A stretch of 64,000 nt of DNA from Rhodoferax_B sp049316285. GTDB taxonomy: Bacteria; Pseudomonadota; Gammaproteobacteria; Burkholderiales; Burkholderiaceae_C. A program made the translations under genes and the position numbers. Positions 1-7,216 of this stretch are shown piece after piece. Each line of letters opens with the position of its first letter. Within the stretch, counting starts at the first letter, position 1. A model generated the notes under the pieces. That model was not told where the DNA came from. It worked only from the letters and a program-made list of their open reading frames with translations, and did not search any database. The stretch spans positions 4,779 through 68,778 of the forward strand of contig NZ_JBMOXA010000026.1 in the NCBI RefSeq assembly GCF_049316285.1. Direction: 5' to 3'.

Positions 1-41
1 CGCTTCCTAGAATGCGCGACCGCATTCACCAGGAGCCGGAC

Positions 42-977
42 ATGCCGCATCGAGACAAGAATATTCCTTCCCTGGTGGCGCCGGCGATTGCATGTATGAC
101 GCGCAGAAGGCTGCTATGGTCAGGTTTGGGCAGCGGGTTGGTGCTGGCCAAGCCCGCAGCGGCCACACCTGCCGCGCCGGTCAAAAAAGCCGCAGCACCA
201 GAGTTGATGCTGGCCAACGTTTATCACAACGGCTTGCCGCTCAGCGACTACTGGGTCAGTGAAAAATACGATGGTGTGCGCGGTTACTGGGATGGCAAGA
301 GCTTGCGCACGCGCAACGGCGAAACCGTGCATGCGCCCACATGGTTCACCGCAGCTTGGCCCACAACGCCCCTGGATGGCGAGCTGTGGGCCGGGCACCG
401 CAGATTTTCTGAAGCGGTATCAACCACGCGGCAACGCAGGCCCGACGATGCCGCTTGGCAACACATACGCTTCATGGTGTTTGACCTGCCAGCCCATCCC
501 GGCACGTTTGACGAGCGTATTCCAGCACTGCAGCAAGCCATCCATCTGCTGAACCAACCATGGGTGCAGTCCGTGGTGCAGCAGAAGCTCGCCAACCCGC
601 AAGCGCTGAAGCAACTGCTGCTGCAAACGGTTCAAGCCGGTGGTGAGGGCCTGATGCTGCACCTCGGCAGATCCAGCTATCGAGGCGTGCGCAGCGATGA
701 CCTGGTCAAACTCAAGTTGCACCTGGATGCGGACGCCAAAGTGCTGGCCCATGTCGCGGGTCAAGGCAAGGCGCTGGGTTTGATGGGCGCTTTGTGGGTT
801 GAAACACCAGAAGGACGACGCTTCAAGCTGGGCACGGGATTCAACGACGCAGAACGCCTGAACCCTCCTCCGGTCGGCAGTTGGATCAGCTACCGCTACC
901 GCGACATCAACCCCAGCGGCCTGCCCCGGTTTGCGAGCTTCTTGCGCGTGCGTGACGACCTGTCAGCGGCCAACTGA
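42..977 (+). CDS. Exported ATP-dependent DNA ligase (minimal LigE-like)
   Basis: Seals nicked DNA using ATP. The N-terminus (arginines, a hydrophobic stretch, then alanines) looks like a signal peptide, so the enzyme probably acts in the periplasm, as proposed for small Lig E ligases linked to DNA uptake. Nucleotidyltransferase motifs are visible: motif I KYDGVR with Lys75 as the expected adenylated lysine, FMVFDLP, EGLMLH, and VKLK as motif V. A C-terminal OB-like domain ends near FLRVRDD. About 311 aa, typical of the minimal class without extra DNA-binding domains. The start at 42 is preceded by AGGAG at 30-34; ATG 96, directly before the twin-arginine-like MTRRRLL, is an alternative. An octamer tandem repeat begins 33 bp after its stop. 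Family call is firm; the periplasmic location is inferred. Confidence 0.85.
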   Translation: MPHRDKNIPSLVAPAIACMTRRRLLWSGLGSGLVLAKPAAATPAAPVKKAAAPELMLANVYHNGLPLSDYWVSEKYDGVRGYWDGKSLRTRNGETVHAPTWFTAAWPTTPLDGELWAGHRRFSEAVSTTRQRRPDDAAWQHIRFMVFDLPAHPGTFDERIPALQQAIHLLNQPWVQSVVQQKLANPQALKQLLLQTVQAGGEGLMLHLGRSSYRGVRSDDLVKLKLHLDADAKVLAHVAGQGKALGLMGALWVETPEGRRFKLGTGFNDAERLNPPPVGSWISYRYRDINPSGLPRFASFLRVRDDLSAAN

Positions 978-1449
978 ATCGGCCGTCGAACAACTGCGCG
1001 CTGCGCAGCTGGGCTGCTGGGCTGCTGGGCTGCTGGGCTGCTGGGCTGCTGGGCTGCTGGGCTGCTGGGCTGCTGGGCTGCTGGGCTGCTGGGCAGCTGG
1101 GCAGCTGGGCTGCTGACCAGCGTGCGGTTTCAGCAGCCAGCGGCACCATGACGCCATCCCACGGGGCTTGATTCCAGGCCTTCCTCAAACCAGTTCCTGC
1201 GCGCCACAAAAGCCCCTCGAATGCCTGCGCGCAGGGGCTGTAGAGCGCGCCGGAGTTCACGTTTGCGTCACGATCTTTTGGCCCCCCGAAACCACAATTC
1301 AAGCCATCGAGCCCAACGTGGTTCGTCCGCCCGGAGCAGATGACAGATCTGCCTCGGCCCCCCAAAAGCTTTGCCCTGACGCACCCACTCTTTCAAGCGT
1401 TACCGCAAAGTCCGACGGCCAATGCCGTACGACGCATGGAGAGAAGAGC
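978..1449. other. Gene-free leader of the pilus operon
   Basis: No convincing gene is seen between the ligase and the first pilin. The stretch holds the octamer array at 1011-1114. It also holds an imperfect hairpin, AGCCCCT at 1211-1217 against AGGGGCT at 1233-1239, overlapping the palindrome CCTGCGCGCAGG at 1224-1235. The frame of the first pilin stays open back to 1168, but that part has no pilin-like character and no good ribosome site. The pilus promoter presumably lies here; I could not place it. Confidence 0.6.
1011..1114. repeat. Octanucleotide tandem repeat, 13 units of GGGCTGCT type
   Basis: Ten perfect head-to-tail GGGCTGCT units (1011-1090) are followed by two GGGCAGCT variants and one final GGGCTGCT. 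A degenerate unit, GCGCAGCT, precedes the array at 1003-1010. Eight is not a multiple of three, and the array has no stop codon in any frame. It lies 33 bp after the ligase stop and 336 bp before the first pilin start. Arrays like this change length by slipped-strand mispairing; any effect on the pilus promoter is inference. Confidence 0.95.
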
Positions 1450-2034
1450 ATGAAGACAACGACCAAGATTTCGACCGCCGCCACTGCCATTGCTTTGAGT
1501 CTGGGCATGGCTTCATTCGGCGCCCAGGCCGCTGGCAACATGGCCGGCCAGCTGAACGCGCAAATGGTGCTGCAAGCCGGTTGCTACATCAGCGGTGCAT
1601 CGAATGCCGGCAGCAGCGGTGTGAACCTGGGTACGCTGGACTTCGGTTCCCAGCCCAGCACCTTCACCGGTGTGTTGACGGCCAACGCCACCGGCGGTGT
1701 GGGCGGTGCAGGTGCCACACAAATCGTTTGTTCGCCGGATGTGACCGCACTCACCGTGTCGGTCAGCGGTGGCAACAACGCCGGCCAGGGCGGCAGCGTA
1801 GGCACGGGCTCACGCGCCATGAAGCTGGGCTCGAGCTACCTGCCGTACGAGGTGTACAGCGATGCCGCCTTGACCACCGCCTACCCCGCCAACGCCACGG
1901 CCTTGGGCGTGACGTTGCCGGGCACCGGTGCGGCCGTGACCCTGCCGGTCTATGGCCGCATCAACAAGACCAGCACCAACGGTATGACCTCCGGCACCTA
2001 TGTGGACACACTGCAGGTGACCCTGGCCTGGTAA
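1450..2034 (+). CDS. Spore coat U-domain pilin, Csu-like major subunit 1
   Basis: Secreted structural subunit of an archaic chaperone-usher pilus (SCPU domain, as in Acinetobacter CsuA/B). The protein of 194 aa starts MKTTTKIS with a signal peptide ending near FGAQA. The mature part carries the usual two cysteines (AGCYISG and QIVCSPD) for the fold's disulfide, and ends with the typical beta strand YVDTLQVTLAW. ATG 1450 was chosen because GGAGA at 1438-1442 precedes it and because the signal peptide begins there; the open frame reaches back to 1168. It is first in a five-gene operon followed by a second pilin, chaperone, usher and tip adhesin. Family call is firm; major-subunit status is inferred from position. 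Confidence 0.88.
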   Translation: MKTTTKISTAATAIALSLGMASFGAQAAGNMAGQLNAQMVLQAGCYISGASNAGSSGVNLGTLDFGSQPSTFTGVLTANATGGVGGAGATQIVCSPDVTALTVSVSGGNNAGQGGSVGTGSRAMKLGSSYLPYEVYSDAALTTAYPANATALGVTLPGTGAAVTLPVYGRINKTSTNGMTSGTYVDTLQVTLAW

Positions 2035-2130
2035 ATCCAACACCTCTTCGACCGAGATTGAATGCGTTTGGTTTGCTTATGTTGCGAATTGTGGCAAAGT
2101 AGTCCGGTCACGGCACTCAGAGGAGACAGC

Positions 2131-2676
2131 ATGCGCATTTCGCGTCTGCCCTTTTTGACGGGATTGAGCGCGCTGGCGGCGTGCGCAGGCACGCTGACGG
2201 CCCACGCGACCACGCCGATACCGACCACGGCCACCTTTGCCGTGAACGCGGCGGTGGTTCCCGGCTGTCTTGTGGTGGGCAATGTCACCCAAACCTCAGG
2301 CATCGCCTTTGGCATGATCAACTTCGGCACCCATTCGGCCGTGTCCTCGGCCGCAGTCCCGGCTTCGCTGACCGCGAGTGGCGGGCAACTGGCCCAGATC
2401 CAATGCACCCCGGGCGCCAGTGTCACCGTCGTGATCGATGCCGGCTTGAATGCCGTGGGCTCGCAACGGCGCTTGAAGATGGGCGGCTACTACCTGCCCT
2501 ACAACCTCTACACCTCGGCCACACTGGCCACCCCTTACCAACCAGGCACCGGTGTCGCGGCCAGCAGCAGTGGCACGGCGATGAATCTACCGGTCTACGG
2601 CGTGGCCACGCCCCCGGGCAGCGGCCTGCCAGCAGGCGTTTACAGCGATACCGTGCAGGTGGTGTTGACCTGGTAA
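2131..2676 (+). CDS. Spore coat U-domain pilin, Csu-like subunit 2
   Basis: Second secreted SCPU-domain subunit of the same pilus, 181 aa. ATG 2131 follows AGGAG at 2121-2125. A signal peptide (MRISRLPFLTG to about LTAHA) precedes the mature domain, which has cysteines in PGCLVVG and IQCTPG and ends SDTVQVVLTW. It resembles the upstream pilin in length and in the MGGYYLPYNLY and LKLGSSYLPYEVY stretches, so the two look like diverged tandem duplicates. It could be a minor subunit or adaptor between rod and tip. It lies 96 bp after the first pilin and 38 bp before the chaperone. Confidence 0.87.
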   Translation: MRISRLPFLTGLSALAACAGTLTAHATTPIPTTATFAVNAAVVPGCLVVGNVTQTSGIAFGMINFGTHSAVSSAAVPASLTASGGQLAQIQCTPGASVTVVIDAGLNAVGSQRRLKMGGYYLPYNLYTSATLATPYQPGTGVAASSSGTAMNLPVYGVATPPGSGLPAGVYSDTVQVVLTW

Positions 2677-2714
2677 ACCTTCACCTCAACCCGTGATCCG
2701 AAGGAGTTTTGCAT

Positions 2715-3512
2715 ATGCAGGGCAGATGGCACAGACGACTCGGTTTTTGGTTTTGCTCCTGGCTGTGGCTTGCCATTGCCGGATGTTGGCTTCAGACGGC
2801 GCAAGCCGCCAGTTCCGTCATGATCTGGCCGGTGGATCCGGTCATAGAAGACGGCCAGCGCGCAGCCGCCATGTGGCTGGAGAACCGGGGCGCAGAAAAT
2901 GTGTCGCTGCAGATTCGGGTGTTTCGCTGGAGCCAGTCCGGCACAGCCGAAAACTACGAAAACCAGGAACAGGTATTGGCCAGCCCACCGTTGGCCACCA
3001 TACCGGCTGGCCAACGCCAACTGGTGCGGCTGATGAACACCGGCCCGGTTGCCGCCGGTGAAGAACAAGCCTACCGGGTGCTGGTCGATGAGCTGCCAGA
3101 GGTAGACCCGCCTTCGGACGGCACGCCGGGTAGCAGCCCCAGCGCCACGATTGGCGTCAAACTGCAAATCCGCTATTCCGTGCCGCTGTTCATCAACGGC
3201 AAAGGTCTGGTCACCAAGGTAGCGCAAGGCAACCCCACCCAAACAGGCCAGGTCGACCTGCGCTGGCGTACGGTCCGTGAAGGCGAAAACCACTACCTGG
3301 TGATTCGCAACAGCGGCAATATGCACGCACGCTTGACCAGTGTGCAATGGAGCGGCGGGCCTCAAGCTCAGGTGATCAATGCCGGCCTGCTGGGCTACGT
3401 GCTGGCGGGCTCCGAAATGCGCTGGCCACTCGCGGGACCGCCGCCGCCAGGACTCAAACCCGAAGCCCGGGTCAATGGCGCACAGACCGCCACGCAACTC
3501 ACCCCGCAGTAA
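2715..3512 (+). CDS. Periplasmic pilus chaperone (PapD/CsuC-like)
   Basis: Periplasmic chaperone that should stabilise the SCPU pilins by donor-strand complementation and deliver them to the usher. 265 aa with a signal peptide ending near LQTAQAAS. The mature start (VMIWPVDPVIEDGQRAAAMWLEN) matches the archaic chaperone pattern of a first strand followed by an acidic turn. Two Ig-like domains are expected: about 25-150 (LVRLMNTG region), and a second ending in VNGAQTATQ. ATG 2715 follows AAGGAG at 2701-2706; a TTG two codons upstream is less likely. It sits between the pilins and the usher, as in csu operons. Confidence 0.88.
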   Translation: MQGRWHRRLGFWFCSWLWLAIAGCWLQTAQAASSVMIWPVDPVIEDGQRAAAMWLENRGAENVSLQIRVFRWSQSGTAENYENQEQVLASPPLATIPAGQRQLVRLMNTGPVAAGEEQAYRVLVDELPEVDPPSDGTPGSSPSATIGVKLQIRYSVPLFINGKGLVTKVAQGNPTQTGQVDLRWRTVREGENHYLVIRNSGNMHARLTSVQWSGGPQAQVINAGLLGYVLAGSEMRWPLAGPPPPGLKPEARVNGAQTATQLTPQ

Positions 3513-3533
3513 GCCTGACAAAAGCGCTGCCGA

Positions 3534-6137
3534 GTGCCAACCGCTACCCCGCCACCGACGCCCCACACCACACGTGCCAGACCGCCCGTGCGCGACCTCC
3601 TCGGGACCGCCCCAGATGCCACGCTACGCAGCCCACACGCCCTTTTCGTCCTACCCCAGCAGCCCCCGCATCGCTGGGCATTCGAGCGGCCTCTACCCTG
3701 GGGCGCGGTGCTGTGTATGGCGCTCTCCGGCAGCCCGGTTGCGGCGCAGCCGCTGCCGCCCCCTCCCAGCCGCAACGCGCCTGCACAAGTCATGCTGTAT
3801 CTGGAGCTGGTGGTGAACGAACAAAGCAGTGGCAAAGTGGTGCCGGTGCAATTCCGCAACGGCCACTACTGGGTGCAGACCGAAACCCTGCGCGCGCTGC
3901 ACGTGCACGCCGAACCGGGCCCGGATGGGCGCACCGCCGTTGATCTGATCGCCGGTGTGCAAGTGCAGTACGACAGCATAGGCCAGCGCCTGAAAATCAG
4001 CGTGCCACCCGAATGGCTGCCCACGCAGGAACTCGGCGACGAAACCGCCATGCAAGCATTCGCGGCCAGCGCCAGCAACGGCGCGCTGTTGAACTATGAC
4101 TTGTACGTCAGCAAACCCGATCAAGCCAGCGCCAACGCCTCGCTGCTGTCGGAGCAACGTGTCTTTGGCACCTGGGGCACGGTCTCCAACACCGGTGTTT
4201 ACCGCGACACCTTGCAAGAACGCGGCTACATACGCTACGACACCCGCTGGACCAACTCGAATACGGATGACATTCGCAGCTACAGCCTCGGCGATCTGAT
4301 CGCCGCGCCACTGGCGTGGGGCAGCGCCGTGCGCCTGGGTGGCGTACAGTTCGCGCGCAATTTCACGGTGCGGCCCGATCTCATCACCTATCCGCTACCG
4401 CAGTTTCGCGGACAAGCGGCTGTACCCTCGGCGGTGGATCTTTTCATCAACGGCTACAAAGCCGGCAGCGAAAACGTGCAACCGGGGCCATTTGCCCTGA
4501 ACACCATGCCCTATATCAATGGTGCGGGCGAAGCGTCCATGGTGACCACCGACGCTTTGGGCCGGCAGGTCGTGACCACGGTGCCGTTTTACGTCGCCAA
4601 TACCCTGCTGCGCAAAGATCTCACCGATTACAGCTTCTCTCTGGGAGCGCTGCGCCGCCACTATGGCACCCGCAACTTCTCCTACGGCCCGGCTGCAGCC
4701 TCCGCTGCTTATCGCATAGGGCTGAGTGACGGCTTCACGCTGGAGACACGGGCCGAGGTGGCGCCTTCCTTGCTTGTGGGCGGTGTTGGTGGCGGCGTGG
4801 GACTGGGCTCGTTTGGTGTGGTCAATGCGGCCTTGAGCCAGAGCGAAGTACGCGGCAGCGGCGGGCAGCAAGTCAACTACGGCTACCAATACAACGGACG
4901 CAGCTATGGCGTGGGTGTACAGCAGACCATGCGCAGCCATGGCTACAGCGACTTGACCAACTACGACACCGCCGGCCTGCATCTCGCGCGGCGCAGCACA
5001 CAGGCCAACGCCAGTCTTTCCCTGGGCGAGGCGGGCGCTTTTTCGGCGGCCTATTTCGACGTGACGGCCGCCGACCAGCAGCGCACGAAACTGGTGAGCC
5101 TGTCATACAACAAGTCGCTGGGGAGCAACATCTTCCTCTCGATCAGCGCCAACAAAGCCCTGGGCGGGGGTGATCTCGCGGTGCAATTGCAACTGACCTT
5201 TGCACTGGACGAACGCAATATGTTGAGCCTGGGCGCGCTGAACGACGGCAAAAACACCGGATCCCAGGTGAACTACAGCCGCACCACGCCAAGCGACGGT
5301 GGCTTGGGCTGGAACCTGGCCTACGCCAACAACGGCAACACCAGCAACTACCGCCAAGCCAGCGGTACCTGGCGCACCAACTACACCCAGGTGCAAGGTG
5401 GCGTCTATGCGCACGGAAAGACCTCGTCCAGTTGGCTGGGCGCCATGGGGTCGGTGGTCTGGATGGACGGCGGCCTGTTCGCGGCAAACCGCATCAACGA
5501 TGCGTTCATGCTGGTATCGACCAACGGCGTGGCCGATGTACCGGTACGCTACGAGAACCAACTGATAGGCCGCACCAACCGCAATGGCCACATCCTGGTG
5601 CCAGGCGTGCCCGGCTACTATCCCGCACGCATTGAAATCGACGCACTGGATCTGCCGGACTACATGCAAGTTCCGCAGTCACAGCAGCGCCTGGCGGTGC
5701 GCTCCGGCAGTGGCGCCTTGGCCAGCTTCCTGATCCAGAAAACCCTCGCCGCACGTATCACGCTGGTCGACCCCCTGGGTCAGCCCATGCCCATGGGATC
5801 GTCGGTACAACACGTGCAAAGCGGCCAGAACACCGTCGTGGGCTGGGATGGACTGGTCTATCTCGAAGGGCTGTCTACACAGAACGAACTGCTGGTGCGC
5901 AGTCCCGGCAACCGGCAATGCCGCGTGGTCTTCACGCTCGACGTGGACAGCCATGAGGTCCTGCGCATAGGACCGTTGACCTGCAAGTCCGAGGTTTTGC
6001 AGCAGGCCTTACACCGGCCCAGCTCCGTGACAACACCGCTGGCGGATCCGGCTACGCTGGGCGCACCACAACCGGAGCTACCCGCATTGGCGCTTTCGCC
6101 CCTCCCATCCCCCCCTGCAGGAATCGCATCGCCATGA
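3534..6137 (+). CDS. Outer-membrane pilus usher (FimD/CsuD-like)
   Basis: Outer-membrane beta-barrel usher that accepts chaperone-subunit complexes and polymerises the pilus. 867 aa as called, the usual usher size. An N-terminal domain follows the signal region (GAVLCMALSGSPVAAQ); a barrel with plug (for example YPLPQFRGQAAVPSAVDLFINGYK) and C-terminal domains with VRSGSGALASF follow. The start is uncertain: GTG 3534 lacks a clear ribosome site and gives about 55 residues before the hydrophobic signal, and GTG 3588 is an alternative. The last bases overlap the tip gene in an ATGA junction. All four Ile-Gly pairs I checked in this gene use the rare codon ATA. Confidence 0.9.
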   Translation: MPTATPPPTPHTTRARPPVRDLLGTAPDATLRSPHALFVLPQQPPHRWAFERPLPWGAVLCMALSGSPVAAQPLPPPPSRNAPAQVMLYLELVVNEQSSGKVVPVQFRNGHYWVQTETLRALHVHAEPGPDGRTAVDLIAGVQVQYDSIGQRLKISVPPEWLPTQELGDETAMQAFAASASNGALLNYDLYVSKPDQASANASLLSEQRVFGTWGTVSNTGVYRDTLQERGYIRYDTRWTNSNTDDIRSYSLGDLIAAPLAWGSAVRLGGVQFARNFTVRPDLITYPLPQFRGQAAVPSAVDLFINGYKAGSENVQPGPFALNTMPYINGAGEASMVTTDALGRQVVTTVPFYVANTLLRKDLTDYSFSLGALRRHYGTRNFSYGPAAASAAYRIGLSDGFTLETRAEVAPSLLVGGVGGGVGLGSFGVVNAALSQSEVRGSGGQQVNYGYQYNGRSYGVGVQQTMRSHGYSDLTNYDTAGLHLARRSTQANASLSLGEAGAFSAAYFDVTAADQQRTKLVSLSYNKSLGSNIFLSISANKALGGGDLAVQLQLTFALDERNMLSLGALNDGKNTGSQVNYSRTTPSDGGLGWNLAYANNGNTSNYRQASGTWRTNYTQVQGGVYAHGKTSSSWLGAMGSVVWMDGGLFAANRINDAFMLVSTNGVADVPVRYENQLIGRTNRNGHILVPGVPGYYPARIEIDALDLPDYMQVPQSQQRLAVRSGSGALASFLIQKTLAARITLVDPLGQPMPMGSSVQHVQSGQNTVVGWDGLVYLEGLSTQNELLVRSPGNRQCRVVFTLDVDSHEVLRIGPLTCKSEVLQQALHRPSSVTTPLADPATLGAPQPELPALALSPLPSPPAGIASP

Positions 6138-7141
6138 AGACTCACGTCTGCCTACTTGCGCAAAGCAAGGCGCACATGCCGCCTGCTCTACCCCGTCCGC
6201 GCCTGCGCTCCTGGCTGTTCTGCCTGGCAGCGCCCTGGTGCCTGCAGGGGGCCTGGGCCTGCACCATGGCGAACACTGGCGGCACGCTCGGCACGGTGAC
6301 CTCTTTTCGCGTGCAAAGCGGTGCCGCAGTCACCGGTTCCGGAAACTTCTCCTACACCTGCAGCGGCGTCGTGTTGTCCGTGCTGGCAGGCACGCCGTCG
6401 ATCAAGGGCACGCTGCAGGCCTCGGTGACGGGGCTGACCTTGAAGAATGGCAGTGACAGCATTCCCTATCAAATCTACAGCAACCCAGGCATGAGCACGC
6501 CATACACCAACGGCCTGGTGGTGGTCAACGTCAACGGCAACAGTTTGCTCACGCTGCTCAATTCAGGCGGTGGCGGCCAGGTGCCCATCTATATCTCGAC
6601 AACGCCGGGCGCCAACATTCCTGCGGGCACCTACACCGATACCCTGCAACTGACCTGGACTTACGCCAATATCTGCGAAGGACTGGTGAATGTGGGCGGT
6701 CTGTGCCTGGGCGTGCTCTACAACGGCAGCGTGACGCAGAATCTACCCATCACACTGGTCGTGACCAACGACTGCATCATCACCGCGCCCACTATCAATT
6801 TTGGCAGCGCACCGCTGGTCAGCGGCTTTCCCACAGTGTCGCAAAGCCTGTCATTGCGTTGCACCAAAAATCTGACCTACACCGTAGGCTTGAACACAGG
6901 AGGGTTTCCAGCCAGCGGCCAACGCAATATGGCCAACGGCACCAACCGCCTGGCCTACGACATCTTCAAGGCTGACAGCACGGTCTGGGGGCCGCTGACC
7001 ACGGCACGCGCCAGCGGCCCAGCGGCAGCGGACGGCACCACGGTGCAAACCATTCCCTACACCGCACGGATCTACCAAAGCCAAACGACGCCGGCCGCGG
7101 GCTCGTACACCGACAACGTCATGGTGGATGTGAGTTTTTGA
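6134..7141 (+). CDS. Two-domain SCPU tip adhesin (CsuE-like)
   Basis: Likely pilus-tip adhesin closing the operon. 335 aa with a signal region ending near LQGAWA. Two spore coat U domains are visible: the first runs to about residue 180, ending in YTDTLQLTWTY; the second runs from NDCIITAPTINFG to the final YTDNVMVDVSF strand. In Csu pili this double-domain architecture is the tip, which grips surfaces with exposed hydrophobic loops; that role is inferred here. The ATG overlaps the usher stop by four bases, so translation is probably coupled. The convergent EAL gene ends about 75 bp downstream. Confidence 0.85.
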   Translation: MKTHVCLLAQSKAHMPPALPRPRLRSWLFCLAAPWCLQGAWACTMANTGGTLGTVTSFRVQSGAAVTGSGNFSYTCSGVVLSVLAGTPSIKGTLQASVTGLTLKNGSDSIPYQIYSNPGMSTPYTNGLVVVNVNGNSLLTLLNSGGGGQVPIYISTTPGANIPAGTYTDTLQLTWTYANICEGLVNVGGLCLGVLYNGSVTQNLPITLVVTNDCIITAPTINFGSAPLVSGFPTVSQSLSLRCTKNLTYTVGLNTGGFPASGQRNMANGTNRLAYDIFKADSTVWGPLTTARASGPAAADGTTVQTIPYTARIYQSQTTPAAGSYTDNVMVDVSF

Positions 7142-7216
7142 CCGGATTCACGGCCAAGGCTTAGGGTTGCGCAGTGTGCCCATGCAGGGCTGATGCGCGG
7201 TACGCGTGGCGTACGC

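Noticed and set aside
907..1365. Open frames reading through the octamer array on both strands
   Set aside because: They exist only because the 8-bp unit has no stop codon in any frame; the peptides are pure repeats with no family character or ribosome site.
1168..1449. N-terminal extension of the first pilin
   Set aside because: The frame is open, but the signal peptide and ribosome site place the start at 1450.
3150..3190. Another GCTATT repeat copy in the chaperone gene
   Set aside because: GCTATT occurs there, but the second half TAGC and the upstream arms are missing; chance match.
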